Part shown: positions 35,626-44,018 of the stretch, piece after piece
How the letters are laid out: every line of letters starts with the position of its first letter
Numbering within the stretch: position 1 is the stretch's first letter
NCBI GenBank assembly: GCA_903789665.1
Contig: CAIFEX010000021.1
Span: 1 to 60,924, forward strand
Length of the DNA stretch: 60,924 bases
Source: an uncultured Clostridium sp.
Lineage (GTDB): Bacteria > Bacillota > Clostridia > Clostridiales > Clostridiaceae
Direction of reading: 5' to 3'
The notes under the pieces: generated by a model
The model's input: only the letters and a program-made list of their open reading frames with translations
Databases searched by the model: none
What the model was told of the DNA's origin: nothing
Position numbers and translations under genes: made by a program

Positions 35626-36408
35626 ATGAAAGCTGTAAATTTAAGACAATGTAAAAATTCCTGTGGGATAATTGCAAGCATTCCCCATAGCTCGTACAAG
35701 ATTCTACCTGAGATGGAAAAGAACCTGAGATCTGATATAATATTGGCAAATAACGACTGGTTTTTAAGGGAATTGTATAGCTTTTTGGATGAATTGGATA
35801 TAGTTACAGTATCGGCCAATTACAGCAGATATGTAATTGACGTAAATAGAAGTATTAAGGATAATATTAATCATGAAAAATATACCAAATCCCTGATATA
35901 TTTTAAAACCACCTTTAATAGGGAGATTTACACCGAGCTTCCAGATAAGGATATTATAAATTATAGAATAAATGAAATATATATACCATATCATTTTTGC
36001 TTGCTTGATAAAATAAATGACGTCCTGAAAAAAAGAGGAAGAGTTTATCTGCTTGATTTACACAGCTTTTATATTCAATCCAAGTCAGATATAGTACTGG
36101 GTACTCGTTATGGAAAAACATGTTCGGAACAATTTTTGCATATTGTATACAGTGCATTTGTGCAGGAAGGATTTACTGTAAAGGTTGATGAAATAGGACT
36201 AAGAGGGGGCTACATAACATATCATTATGCCTCTATGGAGAATGTTGAAACTATACAAATTGAGATAAGGTATACGGCATATATAGAAAACAGATTCTTT
36301 GGTGAAGAATTCCTGCCAAAAATAAATTATGAATTGTTTGAAAAAACCCAAAATCGCTTGAAAAAAGTTTTTACTGGGATAAAGAAAAAACTGGAATATT
36401 TGAAATAA
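35626..36408 (+). CDS. N-formylglutamate amidohydrolase-family protein
   Basis: The 260-residue protein contains ASIPHSSYKILPEMEKNL, DWFLRELYSFLDELDI, SANYSRYVIDVNRSI, a DLHSF metal-site motif and GGYITYHYASMENVETIQIE. This is the HutG-type N-formylglutamate amidohydrolase fold, a zinc hydrolase in the M14-like group. No histidine-degradation genes are nearby, so the true substrate is open. It is only 8 bases after kptA and probably co-translated. Confidence 0.85.
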   Translation: MKAVNLRQCKNSCGIIASIPHSSYKILPEMEKNLRSDIILANNDWFLRELYSFLDELDIVTVSANYSRYVIDVNRSIKDNINHEKYTKSLIYFKTTFNREIYTELPDKDIINYRINEIYIPYHFCLLDKINDVLKKRGRVYLLDLHSFYIQSKSDIVLGTRYGKTCSEQFLHIVYSAFVQEGFTVKVDEIGLRGGYITYHYASMENVETIQIEIRYTAYIENRFFGEEFLPKINYELFEKTQNRLKKVFTGIKKKLEYLK

Positions 36409-36412
36409 TAAA

Positions 36413-36448
36413 AAGGGTCCGATGCCAAATTGTGCAGCAGACCCAGAT
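36413..36448. terminator. Weak terminator between convergent genes
   Basis: GGGTC and GACCC close a hairpin with an imperfect inner stem, followed by ATTTTT on the plus strand. Confidence 0.4.
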
Positions 36449-36455
36449 TTTTCTG

Positions 36456-37622
36456 CTAATTGGAGACTGATGTGCCTCCTTTTACGTTATTATTATTGGA
36501 AGATGAACTGTTTGTGTTCGTATTTTCAGTATTGCCTCCTCCGGAAGATGGACTGCCTGTATTTGTATTTCCGGTATTGCCTCCCCCAGAAGACGGATTG
36601 CTTGTATTCGTATTTCCGGTATTGCTTCCTCCGGAAGACGGATTGCCTGTATTTGTATTTCCAGTATTATTTTTGGTACTTCCTGGATAAGAACTGTTTG
36701 AATTTGTATTTCCAGTGCTGCTTCCAGGGTATATTTTATTGGAACTGCCGCTGCCGGTAGTTCCTTTGTTATTTTCAGTACTCTTGTAAGAAGGATTGGC
36801 TGTATTTGTGTTCTTAATTGTACCTTTTGAAGACGACTTAGTCGTGCCATTGGTCTTGGTTGTTCCCCCCGTTGAATTGGTAGTGGGTTCTTTGTTAACG
36901 GTGTTGTCTATTTGAGGGGTTTTTGTATTATTGGATTTTGCCTTAAAAAGAGTTCTACTTGAAAGTCCCACAATTACGACCAGGGCAATTGATGCCATAG
37001 CTATCAGAGCCTTTTTATTTAAAACAGGTTTTGAAGTTCCTCGTTTTTTTTGACCACCTAATTCTTTATTTCCATAAGAATTTTTATTCATGGTTTTGGT
37101 AGAATTATCTTTTTTAGTTGGTCTTGAAACTGCGTTAGTTATATTTTTGGGTATATTGAGCAATAAAAATAGAAGCCCTTTTTGTTCCATGGATTCTATC
37201 CTCTTGAATTTTTCAGGTGATCTAACTATGACAGCAGGTTTAGAAAGTGGTGCATGTTGACCTTCTGCATAAAGTGTAACTGAAAATTTATCGCCTTTAC
37301 TCAAAAAAGGTATATTTACATCTAACGTTTTATCTTTTATTGAAGAGCTAAATTTCAACCCCTTTGTTATCTTTGTCTCTGCAATTTTTAAATTGTTTTG
37401 TCTATTTTGTATATCTAAGGTTATCTCATGAATTATTTTATTTGATACATTGACAATCGTAACAATGTATGCAAAAACTTTCTTACCTTCTAGATTCATT
37501 GGGATGGCATCTCCCACACGGCATAATAATCTGGGTGCCAGATTTTTGTAATAATCTAAAAGCAATCCAGATATAAACGATATTACTATAGTGATAATTG
37601 CAGTTTTGATAACGCCCAGCAT
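36456..37622 (-). CDS. Membrane protein with a Gly/Asn/Thr/Ser repeat tail
   Basis: The 388-residue protein starts at ATG 37622 with AAGGA upstream. It has one N-terminal membrane segment (VIKTAIITIVISFISGLLLD), then a roughly 130-residue soluble region, a basic linker and a second membrane segment at about 215-235 (ALIAMASIALVVIVGLSSRT). A low-complexity tail of about 150 residues follows, with four repeats of 15 residues (GNTNTGNPSSGGSNT type). This suggests an anchored protein with a flexible extracellular wall-spanning tail. I do not recognise a family for the soluble part. Confidence 0.65.
   Translation of the reverse strand: MLGVIKTAIITIVISFISGLLLDYYKNLAPRLLCRVGDAIPMNLEGKKVFAYIVTIVNVSNKIIHEITLDIQNRQNNLKIAETKITKGLKFSSSIKDKTLDVNIPFLSKGDKFSVTLYAEGQHAPLSKPAVIVRSPEKFKRIESMEQKGLLFLLLNIPKNITNAVSRPTKKDNSTKTMNKNSYGNKELGGQKKRGTSKPVLNKKALIAMASIALVVIVGLSSRTLFKAKSNNTKTPQIDNTVNKEPTTNSTGGTTKTNGTTKSSSKGTIKNTNTANPSYKSTENNKGTTGSGSSNKIYPGSSTGNTNSNSSYPGSTKNNTGNTNTGNPSSGGSNTGNTNTSNPSSGGGNTGNTNTGSPSSGGGNTENTNTNSSSSNNNNVKGGTSVSN
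36514..36670 (-). repeat. 45-bp tandem coding repeats
   Basis: About three and a half units of 45 bp code for the GNTNTxxPSSGGxNT repeats. They are similar enough for slippage, so copy number may vary between strains. Confidence 0.75.
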
Positions 37623-38004
37623 ATTAAATTCGCTTCCTTGCTTTTTATAGTCATGTAAATAAATTATAAGATAGATACATATTTGTGTCAAATGGGTAAA
37701 TCAAGGTAAATCCCGAATTTATGAACAGAATATAAATGTCATAATCGTCGGGAATATCAGCTTTTACCTCAACATTGACCCTGTTTAACAGTGATGAAAA
37801 GAAGTACTGCTTGGTATATAATTAAATATATGTGAAGAATTAAGGGAGTATGTTATATTGTAAAATGATATCTTATAGTTTAATATGAAAATATGAGCAC
37901 TGTGATCGGAAAATGAAAAAGTGGGTTTGTGACCCTGAATAAATGTTAAAATTATAACAGATAAATTTAATGTTATAATCTACAATATTAAACATAATGG
38001 GCAG
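37623..38004. other. Gap between divergent membrane protein genes
   Basis: I see no gene or clear hairpin. The AT-rich sequence probably holds two divergent promoters; TATAAT occurs near 37818. Confidence 0.4.
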
Positions 38005-38841
38005 ATGTTAGTTGGATGTATAATAGCAAGGTTGGGATTCAGTTTGTTCTTAAAGCCCAATCAGATAGCCAGTGGTGGAGTTGTAGGTATTTCCTTGGTG
38101 ATACAGAGATTATTTAATGTAGAACCTGCTATTGTGCAATGGTATATAAACATTCCGCTGCTTTTTTTAGGCCTATTTGTAATGGGAAAAGAATATACTA
38201 CAAAAACTGTATTTGGATCATTGGCTCTTCCATTTTGTATATTTTTTATGAGAAATTTACATTATGTAACTTTAAATCCTCTTTTAGGGACCGTATTTGG
38301 AGGTTTACTTTCAGGAATAGGACTTGGATTTGTATTTAAAAGCAACGGATCTACCGGAGTAACTTCAATAATAGCGAGCATTGTCAATAAATATACGGGG
38401 ATGAGTATAGGAAATTCTCAGGGAATAATAGATGGAATCGTAGTATTGGCTGCAGGATTTGTATTTGGCGCTGACAAGGCTTTATATGCTGTAATAGCAC
38501 TGTTTATAACCAGTAAATCTATTGATTTAATCCAGCTTGGATTTACGGCATCAAAAGTAGCTTTTGTAGTTTCCGATAAAACGGAAGTTATAAGAAGTGC
38601 AGTCTTAAAGGGCCTGAATAGAGGGGTTACGGAGATTTCAGGTTTAGGGGGATATACTGACCAAAAGCGTATGGTCTTGATGGTTGTTATGAGTCAATCT
38701 GAATTGAATAAATTCAAAATTTTGATAAAATCTATTGATCCCGGTGCCTTTGTGATAATAAGCAATACCTATGAAGTATTGGGACAAGGCTTTGATATAA
38801 GTAAAAAAGAAAGATCCGGAAGTTATGAAATATGCAAATAG
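38005..38841 (+). CDS. YitT-family membrane protein (DUF161 plus DUF2179)
   Basis: The 278-residue protein has five or six membrane segments (DUF161 region, about 1-175), with FLKPNQIASGGVVGISLVIQ and SNGSTGVTSIIASIVNKYTG. A cytoplasmic DUF2179 domain follows with MVLMVVMSQSELNKFKILIK and DPGAFVIISNTYEVLGQGF. The function is unproven. The start is uncertain: the ATG at 38005 lacks a good site, and members usually have about 12-15 residues more before the first helix; the frame is open upstream but has no ATG, GTG or TTG. Confidence 0.85.
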   Translation: MLVGCIIARLGFSLFLKPNQIASGGVVGISLVIQRLFNVEPAIVQWYINIPLLFLGLFVMGKEYTTKTVFGSLALPFCIFFMRNLHYVTLNPLLGTVFGGLLSGIGLGFVFKSNGSTGVTSIIASIVNKYTGMSIGNSQGIIDGIVVLAAGFVFGADKALYAVIALFITSKSIDLIQLGFTASKVAFVVSDKTEVIRSAVLKGLNRGVTEISGLGGYTDQKRMVLMVVMSQSELNKFKILIKSIDPGAFVIISNTYEVLGQGFDISKKERSGSYEICK

Positions 38842-38867
38842 TTTTTTTGAATAGGAATGTTATTGTA

Positions 38868-38921
38868 AAGAAGAGATAGCAGTTGTCATCTGTAGGGGGA
38901 ACTGCTACCTCTTCTTACTTT
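38868..38921 (+). terminator. Hairpin after the YitT gene
   Basis: AAGAAGAGATAGCAGTT pairs with AACTGCTACCTCTTCTT (one G-T pair). The stem is very stable, but the following T-run is short. Confidence 0.65.
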
Positions 38922-39346
38922 AAGTGAGCGACATTGCAGATGTAAAATTAAAAAAAGTATAAAAATCGCGAAAAAATAGGCAAAATTTCTAAAATTATAG
39001 GGATAAATACTTGAGAACGGATTTTATGCCTTTTTGCTTGAATCCTTAGCTTATTCATGAAGATGAAAGTATATTAAAGAATATGGTATAATGTCATTAA
39101 GAAATAATGATGTATGAAAATATTGTGTACTAATAACAAATTTCAGAATATTCTAATTTATGTTAATATTAAGACATCAACTTCAGTAATAATTGTGCAT
39201 ATATCAAAAGAAATTACTGTTAATATTGCAATTTATTCCAAAAACTTGTATCAATTCTAAAATATCTGTAACAATATCATATTTTAAATTTAATTGTATC
39301 TCTGATAACGTTAACATTAAGACTAATGAGTAGGAGGTTATTAACT
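38922..39346. promoter_or_regulatory. Leader of the APC permease gene with a cre-like site
   Basis: No gene is seen in this 425-base AT-rich stretch. TGATAACGTTAACA at 39303-39316 fits the degenerate catabolite-response consensus TGWNANCGNTNNCA at every fixed position, 30 bases before the permease start, so CcpA control is plausible. Confidence 0.5.
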
Positions 39347-40720
39347 ATGAAAGAAAAATATCAAGAAAATTCTCAAGAAACTGTCCTTGAACGGTTTGGG
39401 TACAAGCAGGAATTAAGTAGAGTGCTGAAGACAAAAGATCTGGTGATTTACGGATTGATCATCATGGTTCCAATTGCACCCTTTGGTATATATGGGATTG
39501 TAAATAAGGCGGCAAACGGTATGGCTGCGTTGGCATATCTCATTGGTATGTTTGCAATGCTTTTTACGGCGTTTAGTTATGCGAAAATGGCGGAAGCGTT
39601 TCCTATTGCAGGTTCGGTATACTGTTATGCGAGTAAAGGTTTGAATCCGATTGTTGGTTTTTTTGCTGGATGGTCAATATTACTTGATTATGCGTTTATA
39701 CCTGCACTTCTATATCTGTTAAGCGGAGCTGCCCTTCATGATATAATGCCCTCGATTCCTATCTTCCTGTGGGCATTTATTTTTATCATATGTAATACCT
39801 TGATCAACATCAGGGGAATTGAAATAGCTGCAAAAGCCAATAAAATACTTCTCGTCTTTCAATTTATCATATTTTTGTATTTTGTAATCTGTGGAATATC
39901 TGGAATAGTTCACGGGGTGAATGGTGCTGAGTTTTCCATTAAACCATTATTCAATCCAAACCTTGGACTTTCAGCGGTAATGCCGGGAGTAGCAATTTGT
40001 GTTTTGAGTTATCTTGGGTTCGACGGTATAAGTACATTGGCTGAAGAAAATCAAGGTGGCGCCAAAACCGTGGGTAAAGCTACTATAATCGCATTATTGG
40101 TTACAGGCATTATATTCTTTATACAGTGCTGGATAGCCGGAATGGTATATCCAAACTGGCGTGCCCTTAAAAATCCCGATACAGCATTTTATGCAATTGC
40201 ATTTAGCATAGGGGGAAATGCACTTAAACTTACATGTGAAATTGGTATAACTATTGCATTGGGATTTGCATGTGCATTGTCATTTCAAACTGCAGTTTCA
40301 AGGGTGCTGTTTAGCATGTCGAGAGATGGACTTATGCCAAAAGCTTTTTCAAAGGTTCATCCTAAATTGAAAACACCATATGTTGCGACAATTTTTGTAG
40401 CTGTAATTGCTATAATAGTATGCAGCATATTTAGCAATGCGATTGATGTATTGTCATGCCTGGTTAATTTTGGTGCTTTAACTTCATTTGCTATACTTCA
40501 TATAGCAGTTATTAATTATTTTGTATTTAAAACTAAAAAATATAATTTCTTTCAACATATTGTATTACCCACCATTGGGCTTATTATAGTGGTATACATC
40601 TGGATACATCTTGCCAGCATGTCGAAAATCATAGGGTTAGCTTGGCTGGCTATAGGGGTTGTATATTACCTTGTGCTGACATTTATATTAAAAAGGGATA
40701 CTCGTAAAATGAGAGTTTAA
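39347..40720 (+). CDS. APC-family amino acid permease
   Basis: The 457-residue protein has twelve predicted membrane segments. It has the APC N-terminal signature (LVIYGLIIMVPIAPFGIYGI), SYAKMAEAFPIAGSVYCYAS in the second to third segments, and SYLGFDGISTLAEENQGGAK in the sixth. It resembles the YveA/PuuP branch that takes amino acids or polyamines; I cannot choose a substrate. The ATG at 39347 has TAGGAGG upstream, and a cre-like site precedes it. Confidence 0.87.
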   Translation: MKEKYQENSQETVLERFGYKQELSRVLKTKDLVIYGLIIMVPIAPFGIYGIVNKAANGMAALAYLIGMFAMLFTAFSYAKMAEAFPIAGSVYCYASKGLNPIVGFFAGWSILLDYAFIPALLYLLSGAALHDIMPSIPIFLWAFIFIICNTLINIRGIEIAAKANKILLVFQFIIFLYFVICGISGIVHGVNGAEFSIKPLFNPNLGLSAVMPGVAICVLSYLGFDGISTLAEENQGGAKTVGKATIIALLVTGIIFFIQCWIAGMVYPNWRALKNPDTAFYAIAFSIGGNALKLTCEIGITIALGFACALSFQTAVSRVLFSMSRDGLMPKAFSKVHPKLKTPYVATIFVAVIAIIVCSIFSNAIDVLSCLVNFGALTSFAILHIAVINYFVFKTKKYNFFQHIVLPTIGLIIVVYIWIHLASMSKIIGLAWLAIGVVYYLVLTFILKRDTRKMRV

Positions 40721-40746
40721 ATGATATTATAATAGTATTAGATAAA

Positions 40747-41592
40747 ATTGATTCAATTATTCAAAGGCAGAAGAAGCCATATATATGTACCGAAAAATGT
40801 ATAGGATGTGGTCAATGTGCCAGGGACTGTTTTCCCATGTGTATAGAAATGGATGGAAATACGGCAAAACTCAATGACAATTACTGTATTAAATGCGGTC
40901 ACTGCATTGCTGTCTGTCCGAAGGGAGCCATATCCATAGACGAGTACAATATGAGAGATGTAAAAAAGTATGATGAGAAAAACTTTTCAGTAGATCCGGA
41001 CAATCTGTTGAATTTTATAAAATTTAGGAGGAGCATAAGACAGTTTAAAGATAAGAAAATCGAACAGGAGAAGATTGACAAGGTAATAGAAGCTGGAAGA
41101 TTTACTGAGACAGGAAGCAACGCACAGGATGTATCCTACATAGTTGTAAGGGACAATCTAAAGCAGTTAAAAGCTCTTACCTTTGAAAATATGGAAAGGA
41201 TCGCTCACAGTGTCCTTGAAAGTAGAACCGCTGAGGCTAGGTTGTATAGAAGGTATGCAAAAATATGGATAAAAATGTGCAGGGACTATAGACAGAATTC
41301 CAGAAATGACAGGATATTTTTTAATGCACCGGCGGTCGTGGTCGTCACAGCTTTGTCTCCGGTAGATGCTGCATTGGCATCGTCAAATATGGAGCTTGTT
41401 GCCGATACACTAGGACTTGGTGTTCTTTTTAGCGGTTTCTTCGTAAGGGCGGCAAATGAAAGTCAGGATATTATTGATTTTCTTCAGGTCAAAAAAAGGA
41501 AAAAAATTATGACCTGTATGATGATGGGATATCCTGATGTAAGATATTTTAGAACAGTTCCGCGGAAACAGGCAGATGTAATCTGGAAGTAG
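40747..41592 (+). CDS. Nitroreductase fused to a 2[4Fe-4S] ferredoxin domain
   Basis: About 281 residues. Two ferredoxin motifs, CIGCGQCARDC and CIKCGHCIAVC, are followed by a nitroreductase domain (FIKFRRSIRQFKDKKIEQEK, ASSNMELVADTLGLGVLFSG, MMMGYPDVRYFRTVPRK). It should be an FMN enzyme that takes electrons from an internal ferredoxin. The first Cys motif lies upstream of the only ATG in frame (40837), and the frame back to its stop has no ATG, GTG or TTG. An ATT start near 40747, or a frameshift against the TTG at 40748, must be assumed, so the start is unresolved. Confidence 0.8.
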   Translation: MDSIIQRQKKPYICTEKCIGCGQCARDCFPMCIEMDGNTAKLNDNYCIKCGHCIAVCPKGAISIDEYNMRDVKKYDEKNFSVDPDNLLNFIKFRRSIRQFKDKKIEQEKIDKVIEAGRFTETGSNAQDVSYIVVRDNLKQLKALTFENMERIAHSVLESRTAEARLYRRYAKIWIKMCRDYRQNSRNDRIFFNAPAVVVVTALSPVDAALASSNMELVADTLGLGVLFSGFFVRAANESQDIIDFLQVKKRKKIMTCMMMGYPDVRYFRTVPRKQADVIWK

Positions 41593-41598
41593 TAGAAT

Positions 41599-43011
41599 TT
41601 ACAGTATTATATTTATAGTTGTGCCTTTTCCCAGGGCACTTTCTATATTTATACTCCCGTCCTGTGCATCTATTATCTGCTTGGATATTGCCATGCCGAG
41701 GCCTGAACCTTCAATTGAAGAGCTGGTGTTTGTTCCCCTGTAATACCTTTCAAAAATGTATTTTAGATCTTTTTCAGATATACCTCTGCCATTATCTTTT
41801 ATTGTAATGTGGATCCTATTTTTTTTATAAATTGAAATGTCAATTTGCACGCTGTCCTTGTTGTGAATTATGGCATTTAAAATTAAATTGCCCAGAGCCC
41901 TTTTTAAAAATTTTTTATCTACGAAAGCTTTTATATTTTCATCTTCAGGATAGAAATTCACATTTTTATTGGAGTAAAGCGGATTGTTTAAAATTTCTAT
42001 GATTGTATCCTGCAGTAGCAGGGTTATGTTTGTCTCTTCTTTTTTTAAAGGTACAGCTTTGTTTTTCAATTTGTAAGTTAAGTTCAAGTCTTCGATTAAT
42101 GACTGTATATAGGAGGATTTGTTGTATATTATCTCGGAATACTGCTGAATTTCCTCTTTGGGAAAAGCGTAGTCCGGATCTTTCATTATTTCGGCATAGC
42201 CCTTTATGGAGGATAGTGGAGTTTTCAGGTCATGGGATATGGAGGAAATCCAGGTAGCTCTCATCTTCTCGAGTTCTTCTCTTCTTTTCCTGTTTTCCCC
42301 GAGAGTTTTGCCCAGATTGTTTAAGTTTGAAAAAACGCCTTTATAGACACCTTTTTCCTGGTAATTTGTTTCATAAGCGCCCTTTGAAAGCTCATCTATG
42401 CCGTTGATTATATTTTGAAGTGGTTTTCCCATCCTCTTTCCAAATACAAAATAGGAGATAATTATTGCCACCAGTATATCCATGCCCAGCAGCAGCAGAA
42501 CTCCGTTCCAGAAAAAACTTCTCAGTGAAGAAGGATTGAAGACAAGGGTGTGTTTTGCCACTCTGTTTAGAGGAAAACCTATTATATAGGAAAAGCTCCT
42601 GCCGCCGTATTTCTTTTCACCTATAAATATGGAAGAATTGGCTGTGTCATATTTATAGATATGGGCGAATTTTATGGGAATATATTTAACGGGAACTGCA
42701 GCGGGCTTTTTAAAAGAATACATCTCCGTGAAGTTTTCATCTACTATTTGAATCCAGGCACTATTTTTTTTAATTTGCCTTATACCTTCCTCTTTTACAA
42801 AGGGCATTCCATTTTTAAAGGCCACATATTTGGAAAAATTCAATGTGAATTTTTCCGGGGTGGGGGCAGTAAAGTTTTTCTTGGTATATAAAATTAGCTG
42901 ATTCCAGAAAAGCAGATTTATGAATAATTCAATTATAATTATAAATACCAATGTCACGAGAAATCTTGTAGTAATATTCCAATTGGTTTTGATCTTATTC
43001 CTGATTTTCAT
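41599..43011 (-). CDS. Membrane sensor histidine kinase (EnvZ/OmpR type)
   Basis: The 470-residue protein has a first membrane segment at about 17-40, an external domain of about 125 residues, and a second segment at about 170-192. A HAMP-like linker follows, then HisKA with ISSISHDLKTPLSSIKGYAE and HATPase_c with DNGRGISEKDL and GSGLGMAISKQIIDAQDG. The start overlaps the regulator's end by 4 bases. With the ABC genes at 45.4-47.8 kb it looks like an antimicrobial-peptide sensing system (inferred). Confidence 0.92.
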   Translation of the reverse strand: MKIRNKIKTNWNITTRFLVTLVFIIIIELFINLLFWNQLILYTKKNFTAPTPEKFTLNFSKYVAFKNGMPFVKEEGIRQIKKNSAWIQIVDENFTEMYSFKKPAAVPVKYIPIKFAHIYKYDTANSSIFIGEKKYGGRSFSYIIGFPLNRVAKHTLVFNPSSLRSFFWNGVLLLLGMDILVAIIISYFVFGKRMGKPLQNIINGIDELSKGAYETNYQEKGVYKGVFSNLNNLGKTLGENRKRREELEKMRATWISSISHDLKTPLSSIKGYAEIMKDPDYAFPKEEIQQYSEIIYNKSSYIQSLIEDLNLTYKLKNKAVPLKKEETNITLLLQDTIIEILNNPLYSNKNVNFYPEDENIKAFVDKKFLKRALGNLILNAIIHNKDSVQIDISIYKKNRIHITIKDNGRGISEKDLKYIFERYYRGTNTSSSIEGSGLGMAISKQIIDAQDGSINIESALGKGTTINIIL

Positions 43012-43739
43012 ATTAAGCTACCTCTTCGTTGAATTTTCAGCTTATAACCCAGGCCCTTGACTGTAATTATGTATTTTGGACTGGAAGGATTGTCTTCTAA
43101 TTTTTGCCTCAGTTTTCTTATATGAACCATAATTGTGTTGTCATATCCCTCATAGCTGTCTTTCCAGACTTCACTGCATATCATTTGTTTGGTCAGAATT
43201 TGGTTGGCATTTTGAGCCATATAACACAGCAGGTGATATTCCTTGGGGGTGAGAGTTATAATTTTATCTGCCTTTGACACTTCGCCGCCTGCAGGGTCAA
43301 TCACTATATCTCCAAAACTTATTTTTTCCTTTTTCATTGACATTTCATTTTTGATATATACGTTTCTTCGTAAATGTGCCTTGATCCTGAAGGCCACCTC
43401 TTTGGGGCTGAAAGGTTTGGTCACATAATCGTCCGCACCAAGTCCCAGGGCAAGTATTTTGTCTACATCTTCAGATTTTGCAGACAGGAAGATAATTGGT
43501 ACAAAAGAAAAATTCCTTATATTTCTGCACACCTCAAATCCGTCCATATCCGGCATCATTATGTCCAGGACTACTATGTCAGGTTTTTCGTTTCTGCATA
43601 TTTTTATACCCTCTGATCCATTTTTCCCTTTGAATATTCTCCTGAACCCCTCTTTTCTGAGAACTGTTTCCATAAGCTTTAAAAGCTCGATTTCATCATC
43701 TATTAAAAGTACCTTTCTATCTAAAATTTGATCCTGCAT
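43008..43739 (-). CDS. OmpR-family response regulator
   Basis: The 243-residue protein starts at ATG 43739 with GGAGGT upstream. It has a receiver with DDE, the phosphoacceptor in VVLDIMMPDMDGFEV, and the Lys in YVTKPFSPKEVAF. A winged helix follows with LTPKEYHLLCYMAQNANQIL and YDNTIMVHIRKLRQKLEDNP. A direct repeat with 11-bp period lies 79-97 bases upstream, and a matching one sits before the ABC operon, so these are candidate binding sites. Confidence 0.93.
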   Translation of the reverse strand: MQDQILDRKVLLIDDEIELLKLMETVLRKEGFRRIFKGKNGSEGIKICRNEKPDIVVLDIMMPDMDGFEVCRNIRNFSFVPIIFLSAKSEDVDKILALGLGADDYVTKPFSPKEVAFRIKAHLRRNVYIKNEMSMKKEKISFGDIVIDPAGGEVSKADKIITLTPKEYHLLCYMAQNANQILTKQMICSEVWKDSYEGYDNTIMVHIRKLRQKLEDNPSSPKYIITVKGLGYKLKIQRRGSLI

Positions 43740-43817
43740 TTTTACCTCCAATGGTCAAAAATATATATATTTTAATTATAGCATCATTTAAGCATTCTTC
43801 CCCTAAGATACAAAATT

Positions 43818-43836
43818 TTAATGTTCTGTTAAGGTT
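43818..43836. promoter_or_regulatory. OmpR-type direct repeat (TTAATGTT, TTAAGGTT)
   Basis: TTAATGTT at 43818 and TTAAGGTT at 43829 lie 11 bp apart, one helical turn, as OmpR/PhoB-type regulators prefer. It lies between the response regulator promoter and the purH-like promoter, and matches the repeat at 45305-45323. Confidence 0.6.
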
Positions 43837-43843
43837 TGAATCA

Positions 43844-43872
43844 TTGACATGGATATTGGAGTATAATATAAT
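43844..43872 (+). promoter_or_regulatory. Consensus sigma-A promoter of the AICAR transformylase gene
   Basis: TTGACA and TATAAT are separated by exactly 17 bases, and the -10 ends a few bases before the ZTP aptamer. Confidence 0.85.
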
Positions 43873-43884
43873 TTAATGGACAAA

Positions 43885-43964
43885 TAAATGATCATGTGAC
43901 TGGCGGAAATGGAGTTTACCATGGGAAGCATGATTGAATAGAAGTTGTATCGACCGCCTGGGTA
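43885..43964 (+). promoter_or_regulatory. ZTP riboswitch (pfl motif)
   Basis: The conserved core GTGACTGGCG occurs at 43896, followed by ACCATGGGAAGCAT and the 3' pseudoknot element CCGCCTGGG. ZTP/ZMP accumulates when 10-formyl-THF is short. It should antagonise the terminator at 43957-43989 and turn on the downstream formyltransferase. Confidence 0.92.
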
Positions 43965-43989
43965 ATTAATAATTTACCCGGGTTTTTTT
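43957..43989 (+). terminator. ZTP-controlled terminator
   Basis: CCTGGGTAA and TTACCCGGG pair and are followed by seven T residues. The 5' arm overlaps the aptamer's pseudoknot element. Confidence 0.85.
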
Positions 43990-44018
43990 GTGTTCAAATT
44001 TGGAAGGGAGTAATGCAG

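Noticed and set aside
36514-36670. Possible CRISPR array
   Set aside because: The repeats are contiguous 45-bp coding units without unique spacers and lie within a gene.
36422-36850. Repetitive frames overlapping the membrane protein tail on both strands
   Set aside because: They are out-of-frame readings of the 45-bp repeats, without ribosome sites.
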